Part shown: positions 17,734-23,924 of the stretch, piece by piece
Layout of the letters: each line of letters begins with the position of its first letter
How positions within the stretch are numbered: position 1 is the stretch's first letter
Assembly (NCBI GenBank): GCA_016297265.1
Contig: JAEDHB010000018.1
Span: 1-28,868, forward strand
DNA length: 28,868 nucleotides
Source: Butyrivibrio sp.
GTDB lineage: Bacteria; Bacillota; Clostridia; Lachnospirales; Lachnospiraceae
Reading direction: 5' to 3'
Program-made: the position numbers and the translations under genes
Notes under the pieces: generated by a model
The model's database searches: none
Told to the model about the DNA's origin: nothing
The model's input: the letters and a program-made list of their open reading frames with translations, nothing else

Positions 17734-18198
17734 ATGAAGACAACAGTCAATTTACAGGATTTATTATCATATTCAATGCTGCCAATATATATTGCTGCCG
17801 GAGTTATTGTTTTGCTGGTGTTGTGTCTTGTGATAATTCACATTGTACGACGTCCGAAGAAGACTCGTGACAATAATATATTTGTGCCACGAAGTATTGC
17901 TGCAATTAAGAAAAAATATCTTTCCAGACTTGCGAAGCTTATGGAATCAGTGGAAAGTAATTCGATTGAAATTCGTATTGCCTACCAGAAGCTTAGCAAA
18001 ATAATACGAATGTTTATATATGAAGCTACCGGAATCAAGGTTCAAAACTATACTCTGGCAGAGATAAGGGAACAGAATATGACGGTTCTTGCAGAACTGG
18101 TTGAAGAATATTATCCGCCGGAATTTGCCAAAATGTCGGTGGGCAACATTGTTGAGTCCTTAGCAAAAACCAAGAAGGTAATTGAAGAATGGAATTAA
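17734..18198 (+). CDS. Single-helix membrane protein of the bat-like operon
   Basis: The 154-residue protein has one transmembrane helix (about residues 17-38) followed by a basic patch (RRPKKTR) and a helical cytosolic domain of about 110 residues. It sits exactly where moxR/DUF58/VWA operons often carry a small DUF4381-like protein, and the layout (helix, then a cytosolic helical tail) agrees with that, but sequence identity to the family is not certain. It starts two bases after the DUF58 stop and overlaps the next gene by 10 bases. Confidence 0.75.
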   Translation: MKTTVNLQDLLSYSMLPIYIAAGVIVLLVLCLVIIHIVRRPKKTRDNNIFVPRSIAAIKKKYLSRLAKLMESVESNSIEIRIAYQKLSKIIRMFIYEATGIKVQNYTLAEIREQNMTVLAELVEEYYPPEFAKMSVGNIVESLAKTKKVIEEWN

Positions 18199-19223
18199 AA
18201 AACGGATTTGTTATATATATAGGAATTGGTGTTTTTGTTTTGCTCATTCTTTTTCTATTCATATATAACAACAAAAAAAGTAAATACAGGGGCGGCAAAA
18301 AAGTCGTTCGCGATGAATTGAGTAATGACAATCCGGTTTTCAGAAGAAGAATGAGACTGTACAGGATTCTTTCATTTGTGATAATGATTGCCTGTATGGC
18401 AGGAATCGCGGTTTCGTTTGTCATTCTTGCGCGTCCGGTGGAGACTGCCACAAAGGAGAAAACGGATAATAACAGAGATATTATTTTGAGTATTGATGTA
18501 TCCACTTCCGTTGACAACCTTAATATGAATTTGGTTGAGAAACTTAAGAAAACGGTTATGGAGCTTAAAGGGGAGCGATTTGGAATTCAGATATTTAACA
18601 CCTCCACGGTTCTGCTCACTCCGCTTACAGATGATTATGAATTTGTTATAAAACAGTTAGATATCATAAAAAATGCGATTGAAAGCCGCAATATGGAATT
18701 CAATTATTGGGGCAATATTGATTTTGATGATGAATATTTTTATTACTCAAGTTATATTTCCAGCGGAACACTCGTTGGAGCCGAGGAGAGAGGCAGCTCA
18801 CTAATCGGGGACGGACTTGCATCTACGGTGCCAAATTTTTCTAAGGATGATGACAGAACCAGAATCGTTATTTTCTCAACGGATAATGATGTGCAGGGAG
18901 ATTCTCTTTTTTCTTTGCCGGCAGCAGCCCGGTATTGTAAGGAAAATGATGTAATCGTGTACGGAATCGGAACCAAAGAAATGTATGCGGAAAAAAAGCA
19001 GGAGATGAAGGAGTGCGTTGAGGCGACAGGAGGAAGATTTTTCCTTGAGGAGGCTTCGGGCAAGAACTTTGACAAGATTGTGAGTGACATTGACAAAATG
19101 AGTAAGAGCAAGGTAATCACCGGTTACGAAGTGATAGAAACCGACAAATCAGCGGTGCCGTTCATTATTCTTCTCTGCAGTGTGTGCACAATGTTTGTTA
19201 TGATTAAAATAACCAGGCGGTAA
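18189..19223 (+). CDS. VWA domain membrane protein (BatA-like)
   Basis: The 344-residue protein has two N-terminal helices (about 8-27 and 57-80), a von Willebrand factor A domain with an intact MIDAS start DVSTS (in IILSIDVSTSVDNL), and a C-terminal helix (about 317-338). This is the BatA topology: a domain held at the membrane between helices. In Bacteroides and spirochaetes Bat proteins support stress tolerance in a complex; the role in Firmicutes is less clear. An insert of about 30 residues rich in Tyr, Asp and Phe (near 175-200) lies within the VWA domain. Confidence 0.9.
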   Translation: MELKNGFVIYIGIGVFVLLILFLFIYNNKKSKYRGGKKVVRDELSNDNPVFRRRMRLYRILSFVIMIACMAGIAVSFVILARPVETATKEKTDNNRDIILSIDVSTSVDNLNMNLVEKLKKTVMELKGERFGIQIFNTSTVLLTPLTDDYEFVIKQLDIIKNAIESRNMEFNYWGNIDFDDEYFYYSSYISSGTLVGAEERGSSLIGDGLASTVPNFSKDDDRTRIVIFSTDNDVQGDSLFSLPAAARYCKENDVIVYGIGTKEMYAEKKQEMKECVEATGGRFFLEEASGKNFDKIVSDIDKMSKSKVITGYEVIETDKSAVPFIILLCSVCTMFVMIKITRR

Positions 19224-19229
19224 AAAGAT

Positions 19230-20162
19230 ATGAGAATAAATCCAATAATACCCATATGGGTTATGGCGGTTATATCGGTAGTTCTGCTTTTGCTTAAGAG
19301 AAAAGGAGTGGCCGCCTATATTAGACAGATTGTGATTGTGGCTTTGGTTTTTCTTATCAATTTGCGAATTGCTATTCCGGACGGAACGGTTACAAAGCGC
19401 AATCAGACCATGGAAGCAAGAGTGATTTTTGTAGTAGATAACACAATAAGTATGCTTGCCAGAGATTATGATGGTGATAACGAAAGAATGGAAGGAGTCC
19501 GTAAGGATTGTGAGACGATAACCAAGGAATTATTCGGGGCAAAATGTCAGGTAATAAGCTTTGATAACGATGCGAAGCTTCTTTGTCCGGCGACTACGGA
19601 CACCAATTATGTTAAAAGCGTTATTGATAATATGTATCCGCCGGAATCATATTATGCCAGAGGAACATCCCTCAATACAGCCCAAAAGATGCTGATTTCC
19701 ACTGCCAAATATGCAGCAGAAAAAAAAGACGGAAAGGTATTTGTTTTTTTTATCAGTGACGGTGAAATTACTGATGGCAGTAAGCTTGAGTCCTTTAAGG
19801 ATGCGGCAAAATATGTTGACGGAGGAGCAGTGCTGGGATACGGAACAACGGACGGCGGTATTATGTACAGAAAAAACACCTATGGGAACGGCGAAGAGCT
19901 TATCAACGACCCGAATACTTATCAGGCTGCTGTTTCCAAAATTGATGAAAATAATCTTAAGGCAATAGCTGATGATATTGGAATAGATTATGTTAATATG
20001 AATGAGGGAAGCATTGACGGTATTCTCAATGATATTAAGAAGGATGCTCAAAAACATTCTGAGGAAGTTGAGGAAAAAGGATATCAGGATATCTATTATT
20101 TCCTGGCAATTCCGCTTCTGTTATTGTTGGTATATGAAATCATCTGCCTACGACGCAGATAG
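19230..20162 (+). CDS. VWA domain membrane protein (BatB-like)
   Basis: The 310-residue protein has the same topology as its upstream neighbour: helices at about 5-22 and 30-50, a VWA domain and a C-terminal helix (about 285-305, YYFLAIPLLLLLVYEIICL). The MIDAS motif is DNTIS in place of DxSxS, a conservative Ser-to-Thr change. FISDGEITDG supplies the usual second acidic cluster. It starts six bases after the previous stop and belongs to the same operon. It probably pairs with the BatA-like protein. Confidence 0.9.
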   Translation: MRINPIIPIWVMAVISVVLLLLKRKGVAAYIRQIVIVALVFLINLRIAIPDGTVTKRNQTMEARVIFVVDNTISMLARDYDGDNERMEGVRKDCETITKELFGAKCQVISFDNDAKLLCPATTDTNYVKSVIDNMYPPESYYARGTSLNTAQKMLISTAKYAAEKKDGKVFVFFISDGEITDGSKLESFKDAAKYVDGGAVLGYGTTDGGIMYRKNTYGNGEELINDPNTYQAAVSKIDENNLKAIADDIGIDYVNMNEGSIDGILNDIKKDAQKHSEEVEEKGYQDIYYFLAIPLLLLLVYEIICLRRR

Positions 20163-20203
20163 AACAGAAGCACTGTCCGATTATAGAAGAAAGAGGTGCT
20201 GGT

Positions 20204-20914
20204 ATGAGACGTGTTTTTATATCATTGATTGCGCTGGCAGTCATATGCCTGATTGTATTTGGAGTCAATATGATTTCCAACGAGAGAATGAAAAACAAAT
20301 TTGCCGAGGGCACATATGAAGTTAACAAACTGAGTGTTCTTGGGTTTACGGAGCCATATATTTCCTATTACAATCGTGGCTGTGTATATTATCAGGAAGA
20401 AAAATATGATCTTGCAATTAAAGAATTTGAAACTGCGCTAAGTAAGAAACCAAAGGGCGACCATGACTGTATGACAAGAATTAATCTTGCATTGTCCATG
20501 GTAAAGTCTTTTAAGGAGGAAGATATTACTGCCGACAATTTGCAGAATATTATTGATTTGCTTAACAGGGCAAGAGATATTTTGACAGAGAACGGATGTG
20601 CAAATCCTGACGACGACAATGGTCACAATGAGGATGCCCAGACATTAAAGAATGAAATTGACGAATTCCTGAAGAAGCTGGAAAATATGCAACAGTCAGA
20701 ATCCCAGAGTGAATCGTCTACCTCCGAGGACCCATCCGAGTCGGAATCCGAAAGCGAATCGGAGTCGGAAAGCGAGTCTTCGACCAGTGAAAATGAGAGC
20801 CTGGCACAGCAGCTGCAGCAGCTTCAGAATCAGGGGCAGAGCGAAAGAAACAATGAGATGGGATTTTATGAAAACAGAAATCAGGGATATAATTTCGGAG
20901 GAGTGTCCTGGTAA
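20204..20914 (+). CDS. TPR protein with Ser/Glu-rich tail (BatC-like)
   Basis: The 236-residue protein starts with a helix (about 3-24, signal anchor; no lipobox) and then TPR-type helices (YNRGCVYYQEEKYDLAIKEF followed by ETALSKKP). Its residues about 165-205 are almost pure Ser and Glu with Gln/Thr. The last 25 residues are Asn/Gly-rich and end NFGGVSW. The membrane helix, TPR and order after two VWA genes match BatC. AAAGAGGTG precedes ATG 20204 at 41 bases from the BatB-like stop. It is the last intact gene before the interrupted methyltransferase. Confidence 0.85.
   Translation: MRRVFISLIALAVICLIVFGVNMISNERMKNKFAEGTYEVNKLSVLGFTEPYISYYNRGCVYYQEEKYDLAIKEFETALSKKPKGDHDCMTRINLALSMVKSFKEEDITADNLQNIIDLLNRARDILTENGCANPDDDNGHNEDAQTLKNEIDEFLKKLENMQQSESQSESSTSEDPSESESESESESESESSTSENESLAQQLQQLQNQGQSERNNEMGFYENRNQGYNFGGVSW
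20734..20790 (+). repeat. Short tandem repeat encoding Ser-Glu dipeptides
   Basis: Hexamers of the kind GAGTCG/GAATCC/GAAAGC are repeated about nine times in the BatC-like gene and encode alternating Ser-Glu residues. The codons vary, which suggests selection for the acidic tail rather than recent slippage. Confidence 0.6.
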
Positions 20915-20932
20915 AAGAATATGGCTATATTA

Positions 20933-21091
20933 ATTGATAATTTCGATGCAGAAGAATTGGATATCTATGCAAGATTAACGGAGAATCAACTGTTGAACAG
21001 AGCTAATCCGGAAGAGGCTCTGTTTATCGCAGAAAGCCCAAAGGTTATCATGAGGGCATTGGATGCAGGATGTATTCCTGTTTCAATTCTT
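20933..21091 (+). repeat. Left copy of 159-bp exact direct repeat
   Basis: By base-by-base reading this stretch matches 23136-23294 without a mismatch. Upstream of it the two loci differ (TATATTA versus AGCTGTT), and downstream they differ at once (AACTCC versus GTGGAG). It marks the left border of the inserted element. Confidence 0.93.
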
Positions 21092-21120
21092 AACTCCTTT
21101 CTCTCGTTATTTATTGCACT

Positions 21121-21150
21121 AAAAAAGGAATCGCATTTTTTGCGATTCCT
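21121..21150 (-). terminator. Intrinsic terminator of the element's cargo operon
   Basis: On the minus strand AGGAATCGCA pairs perfectly with TGCGATTCCT over 10 bp with a 5-base loop, followed by six Ts (21126-21121). It stands about 75 bases beyond the end of the MaoC-like gene. On the plus strand no T-tract follows, so it acts leftward only. Confidence 0.88.
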
Positions 21151-21225
21151 CATTCTTATAGCAACTATTATTTTATACTACATCATCATTTAGTTTTAAT
21201 AGTACATCTCAGACTACACACACGG

Positions 21226-21627
21226 CTACACGTCCAGTGGAAGTAAAACTAACGCTTTCCCTTGTACAACAATCTCATTGTTTTGATTTGTTACGGTCGT
21301 ACTTATTTCAGCCCTCCCTTTATCGCTTATTGAAATAATCTCACAAATAGCTGTCACTGTATCATTTACATAAACAGGCTTAATAAACTTGCTTTCTTGA
21401 GACATATATATTGTTCCAGGACCTGGCATATACATTCCTAATACAGTTGAAATAAAAGAATTAACTAATGCCCCATGACAAATCCGTTTTCCAAATCTAC
21501 TCGAAGCTGCCGCGATATCATTAATATGAACCGGATTAAAATCTCCAGATATTCCTGCAAAATTCACAATATCCGTTTCTGTTATAGTTTTAGAAAATGA
21601 TGCTGATTGACCTATCTCAAATTTCAT
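21226..21627 (-). CDS. MaoC-like hotdog-fold dehydratase
   Basis: The 133-residue protein has the length of a single-hotdog MaoC/(R)-enoyl-CoA hydratase and its signature, FAGISGDFNPVHINDIAA, with the catalytic Asp and His of the hydratase 2 motif, followed by GKRICHGALVNS. It probably hydrates an enoyl-thioester or handles a related acyl substrate. Its ATG overlaps the stop of the acyltransferase gene by 4 bases, so the two are translated together. A role in making or attaching an acyl group for surface sugar modification is inferred from that pairing. Confidence 0.88.
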   Translation of the reverse strand: MKFEIGQSASFSKTITETDIVNFAGISGDFNPVHINDIAAASSRFGKRICHGALVNSFISTVLGMYMPGPGTIYMSQESKFIKPVYVNDTVTAICEIISISDKGRAEISTTVTNQNNEIVVQGKALVLLPLDV

Positions 21628-22193
21628 AAAAGACCATCCTTTTTCATTTTCTGTTCTAATTCAAGTAAATTTTTACTTCTGTCTTTTTTTCTTTTACATG
21701 GAATTCCTGCATATATACCCCATTCCTCCAGAGATTTATTAACAAGTGACATACTTCCAACTGCTGTTCCTGTGCCAATATTAACTCCCGGTAAAATTGT
21801 TGTACCTGAACCGATAATAACATGCTTTTTTAAAACAACTTCTTCACTAATTATTCCTAGATATTCCGCTGGAACAGTTGGATTAGTTAATTTTTCCCCG
21901 GAATAATCATCGCTTTCTGCATAAATCACACATTTTGATGATAACCCTGAAAAATCTTCCATTGTTATCCCCGCATTACCACCAAATAAAGCACTATATA
22001 CAGCAATGTGAATATAATTACCAAGAGTTATTTTTCCAGACAATACGCAAAAATCATCTACTCTAACATTATTTCCTATCACCATCTTGCTTGCGCCATA
22101 AATACTTGCTTTTTTACTAATTAAAACGTTACTACCTATTTTCTTAAATCCTATCGATTTCAATTCTTCTTCAGAGTAAAAACTTGTTGCCAT
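21624..22193 (-). CDS. Hexapeptide-repeat (left-handed beta-helix) acyltransferase
   Basis: The 189-residue protein shows hexapeptide periodicity in two blocks: VLISKKASIYGASKMVIGNN through ITLGNYIHIAVYSALFGG, and VVLKKHVIIGSGTTILPGVN. A loop between them contains YAESDDYSGE. The end has the usual YAGIPCKRKK closing motif. It resembles the WbbJ/galactoside acetyltransferase type and sugar-nucleotide N- or O-acyltransferases of polysaccharide clusters. The start at 22193 is preceded on the minus strand by GGAGAGG, and the inverted-repeat segment begins 15 bases upstream. No other glycan gene is in the element. Confidence 0.88.
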   Translation of the reverse strand: MATSFYSEEELKSIGFKKIGSNVLISKKASIYGASKMVIGNNVRVDDFCVLSGKITLGNYIHIAVYSALFGGNAGITMEDFSGLSSKCVIYAESDDYSGEKLTNPTVPAEYLGIISEEVVLKKHVIIGSGTTILPGVNIGTGTAVGSMSLVNKSLEEWGIYAGIPCKRKKDRSKNLLELEQKMKKDGLL

Positions 22194-22207
22194 ATGTCAT
22201 CCTCTCC

Positions 22208-22225
22208 AAAAAGTGTACCTTTTGG
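22208..22225. repeat. Left inverted-repeat recombination site (candidate)
   Basis: AAAAAGTGTACCTTTTGG matches the reverse complement of 22357-22374 at 16 of 18 positions. Internally it is a near-dyad, AAAAAGT-GT-ACCTTTT, around a 2-base GT core, the form expected for a serine recombinase crossover site. It lies directly upstream of the acyltransferase ribosome binding site. Confidence 0.7.
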
Positions 22226-22295
22226 ACGCTAAAGAACCAGACCAGTTAGTTATCAATTAATGAAGTCGAAAAATATCTAAAAACTAAGATTTTCC

Positions 22296-22323
22296 TTGAA
22301 AAAATTGAGGAGGCGTGTATAAT
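22296..22323 (+). promoter_or_regulatory. Promoter inside the invertible segment, pointing away from the cargo
   Basis: TTGAAA (22296-22301), a 16-base spacer and a perfect TATAAT (22318-22323) form the strongest promoter in this gap, directed rightward. In this orientation it transcribes antisense into the recombinase gene. If 22208-22374 were inverted, the -10 element would fall near 22264 facing left, placing the start about 59 bases ahead of the acyltransferase ATG. I see no comparable leftward promoter in the segment as it stands. Confidence 0.7.
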
Positions 22324-22356
22324 TGGATATGTATATAAAAAAATATGTGTGCAAAA

Positions 22357-22374
22357 CAAAAAGGTACACCTTTT
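22357..22374. repeat. Right inverted-repeat recombination site (candidate)
   Basis: CAAAAAGGTACACCTTTT is the inverted partner of 22208-22225. Read on the minus strand it is AAAAGGT-GT-ACCTTTT, a perfect 7-bp dyad around the same GT core. It ends four bases before the recombinase stop codon. Opposite core directions at the two sites predict inversion rather than excision. Confidence 0.7.
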
Positions 22375-22377
22375 CGT

Positions 22378-22992
22378 TTATTTTGTCTCCTGCGATAAAG
22401 CGGCATTCTTGTAGACCGAAGCTCTATATCTAAAGCTTGATACCGGCATATCCACAAGCCTTGCGGCCTCTGCTGTCGATATTTTGTCAGCCTTCCATTT
22501 CTGATAAACTTCGTAAAAATTATCTGGCAATGGTCTTGGTGGTCTGCCCATTCTAATTCCTTTAGCTTTTGCAGCTGCAATTCCCTCTGCCTGTCTCTGA
22601 TGTATTGTCTGATATTCGGACTCTGCAACATAGGATAACAGTGCCAAAATCAGATCACTGATAAATGTTCCCAACAAGCCTTTCTCTCTTCTTGTATCAA
22701 GAATAGGCATATCAATCACCACAACATCAGCCCCTTTTTCTTTAGTAATAATTCTCCATTGTTCGCTGAGATCTCTGTAATTTCTTCCCAAGCGATCAAT
22801 GGACTTGATAAATAGTACAGAATCCTCATTCAGCTTTCTAAGAAGCTTTTTATACTGAGGTCTTTCAAAATCCTTTCCGGAAAGCTTATCCATATAAATG
22901 TTGCCTTCCGGAACTCCCATTTCCTTTAATGCAATAATTTGTCTGTCCTCATTTTGGTCTTTTGTAGAGACCCTTACATAGCCGTAAATCAT
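22378..22992 (-). CDS. Serine recombinase (resolvase/invertase family)
   Basis: The 204-residue protein is a full small serine recombinase. The N-terminal catalytic domain starts YGYVRVSTKDQNEDRQ with Ser9 as likely nucleophile, then DKLSGKDFERPQY and SIDRLGRNYRDL with the conserved arginines. A long helix leads (AEGIAAAKAKGIRMGRPPR) to a C-terminal helix-turn-helix (STAEAARLVDMPVSSFRYRA). The length fits resolvases and Hin-like DNA invertases, not large integrases. AAAGGAGGA precedes its start at 22992. The gene abuts the right inverted site and so is the obvious candidate to act on the pair; integration of the element may need another activity. Confidence 0.93.
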   Translation of the reverse strand: MIYGYVRVSTKDQNEDRQIIALKEMGVPEGNIYMDKLSGKDFERPQYKKLLRKLNEDSVLFIKSIDRLGRNYRDLSEQWRIITKEKGADVVVIDMPILDTRREKGLLGTFISDLILALLSYVAESEYQTIHQRQAEGIAAAKAKGIRMGRPPRPLPDNFYEVYQKWKADKISTAEAARLVDMPVSSFRYRASVYKNAALSQETK

Positions 22993-23033
22993 TTAAAATC
23001 CTCCTTTTTTTTCTTTATGATTAGCCACATAGA

Positions 23034-23042
23034 TGCTATAAT
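23034..23042 (+). promoter_or_regulatory. Extended -10 promoter for the restored methyltransferase gene
   Basis: TGC followed by TATAAT (23037-23042) is a perfect extended -10 element; the -35 region (TTATGA at 23015-23020) is poor. It would produce a transcript that starts near the 27-bp palindrome and runs into the methyltransferase start at 23097. Confidence 0.5.
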
Positions 23043-23044
23043 AA

Positions 23045-23071
23045 TTTGAGGTCGCAAATTGCGACCTCAAA
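23045..23071. repeat. Perfect 27-bp palindrome
   Basis: TTTGAGGTCGCAA (23045-23057) and TTGCGACCTCAAA (23059-23071) are perfect inverted arms around one A. The element lies in the divergent gap between the recombinase (minus) and the methyltransferase (plus), 53 bases from the recombinase start. No T-run follows on either strand, so a terminator is unlikely. It could be an operator, a recombinase binding site, or a hairpin in the leader RNA. Confidence 0.75.
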
Positions 23072-23096
23072 TACGAAAACCCTTAAAGGATTCACT

Positions 23097-23924
23097 ATGG
23101 ATAAAACAGATAAAATACCAACAGAATTAGCTGTTATTGATAATTTCGATGCAGAAGAATTGGATATCTATGCAAGATTAACGGAGAATCAACTGTTGAA
23201 CAGAGCTAATCCGGAAGAGGCTCTGTTTATCGCAGAAAGCCCAAAGGTTATCATGAGGGCATTGGATGCAGGATGTATTCCTGTTTCAATTCTTGTGGAG
23301 GATAAACATATTGATGGTGAGGGCGCTCCTGTTTTGGCAAGATGTAAGGATGTTCCGGTGTATACGGCACCTTTTGACGTGCTTACACAAATTACCGGAT
23401 TTAAGCTTACCCGTGGAATGCTTTGTGCCATGCGCAGGCCAAAGGATAGAACTCCCGATGAAATTTGTGCCGGCAAAAGACGGGTGGCAGTAATCGATAA
23501 TGTTGTTAATCCAACTAATGTGGGAGCTATTATACGTTCGGCAGCGGCTCTCAATATGGATGCTGTTTTGCTCACTGAGGGAAGCAGCAATCCTTTGTAC
23601 AGAAGGGCAATAAGAGTGAGCATGGGAACTGTATTCCAGATTCCGTGGGCATACATTCATAAAGACGATTACATTGATGAACTTCACCGACTGGGATATA
23701 AGACGGTTGCAATGGCACTTACCCCAAATTCCGTAAGTATTGATGATGAACAACTTGCAAAAGAAGAAAAACTCGCAGTGATTCTTGGTACGGAAGGGGA
23801 CGGACTGGCACAAAATAACATAGAAAACAGCGATTATACTGTTATGATACCTATGACTCATGGAGTTGATTCCCTCAATGTTGCTGCCGCAAGCGCTGTA
23901 GCCTTCTGGCAGCTTGGGAAGTAA
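23097..23924 (+). CDS. TrmH/SpoU family RNA 2'-O-methyltransferase
   Basis: The 275-residue enzyme has an N-terminal substrate-binding part (LDIYARLTENQLLNRA, EALFIAESPKVIMRALDAG) and a SPOUT catalytic domain with the three SpoU motifs: NVVNPTNVGAIIRSAAALN, LAVILGTEGDGL and MIPMTHGVDSLNVAAASAV. It transfers a methyl group from S-adenosylmethionine to a ribose 2'-OH of rRNA or tRNA; the target base is not evident. AAAGGA precedes ATG 23097. The first 13 residues (MDKTDKIPTELAV) come from the inserted element and replace the native MAIL start seen in the truncated copy at 20921. The upstream TTG start at 23046 lies in the palindrome and was rejected. The stop directly abuts the stop of the convergent AraC gene. 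Confidence 0.92.
   Translation: MDKTDKIPTELAVIDNFDAEELDIYARLTENQLLNRANPEEALFIAESPKVIMRALDAGCIPVSILVEDKHIDGEGAPVLARCKDVPVYTAPFDVLTQITGFKLTRGMLCAMRRPKDRTPDEICAGKRRVAVIDNVVNPTNVGAIIRSAAALNMDAVLLTEGSSNPLYRRAIRVSMGTVFQIPWAYIHKDDYIDELHRLGYKTVAMALTPNSVSIDDEQLAKEEKLAVILGTEGDGLAQNNIENSDYTVMIPMTHGVDSLNVAAASAVAFWQLGK
23136..23294 (+). repeat. Right copy of 159-bp exact direct repeat
   Basis: It is identical to 20933-21091 and lies inside the complete methyltransferase gene. Recombination between the copies would remove 2203 bp and rebuild the gene with its native start. Confidence 0.93.

Larger units (their letters stand above)
20921..21193 (+). pseudogene. Truncated 5' copy of the TrmH/SpoU RNA methyltransferase gene
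   Basis: ATG 20921 opens MAILIDNFDAEELDIYARL six bases after the BatC-like stop. The reading stays in the methyltransferase family until codon 57 (20921-21091), then runs into unrelated hydrophobic sequence and stops at 21193. Bases 20933-21091 are identical to 23136-23294 inside the complete gene. The simplest reading is that this is the native 5' end, once the last gene of the bat-like operon, cut off by the insertion. The GGAGGAG at 20897-20903 is too far for an efficient independent start, so expression was probably by coupling. Confidence 0.85.
21092..23135. mobile_element. Inserted element carrying a serine recombinase, an invertible promoter and two cargo genes
   Basis: About 2044 unique bases lie between the two copies of the 159-bp repeat and split the methyltransferase gene. 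Contents from left to right: a minus-strand terminator, MaoC-like gene, acyltransferase gene, an inverted-repeat-bounded promoter segment, the serine recombinase gene, and a new promoter, palindrome, ribosome binding site and start for the restored methyltransferase. The arrangement equals a Campbell-type integration of a 2203-bp circle sharing 159 bp with the target. No terminal inverted repeats or short target duplication are visible, so it is not an ordinary insertion sequence. Confidence 0.75.

Noticed and set aside
21121..21150. Hairpin as a plus-strand terminator for the bat-like operon
   Set aside because: The T-run exists only on the minus strand; on the plus strand the hairpin is followed by CATTCTT.
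20921..23294. Ordinary insertion sequence with short target duplication
   Set aside because: There are no terminal inverted repeats or DDE transposase, and the duplication is 159 bp.
23286..23861. 191-residue minus-strand open frame in the methyltransferase gene
   Set aside because: It is opposite all three SpoU motifs and has no recognisable domain.
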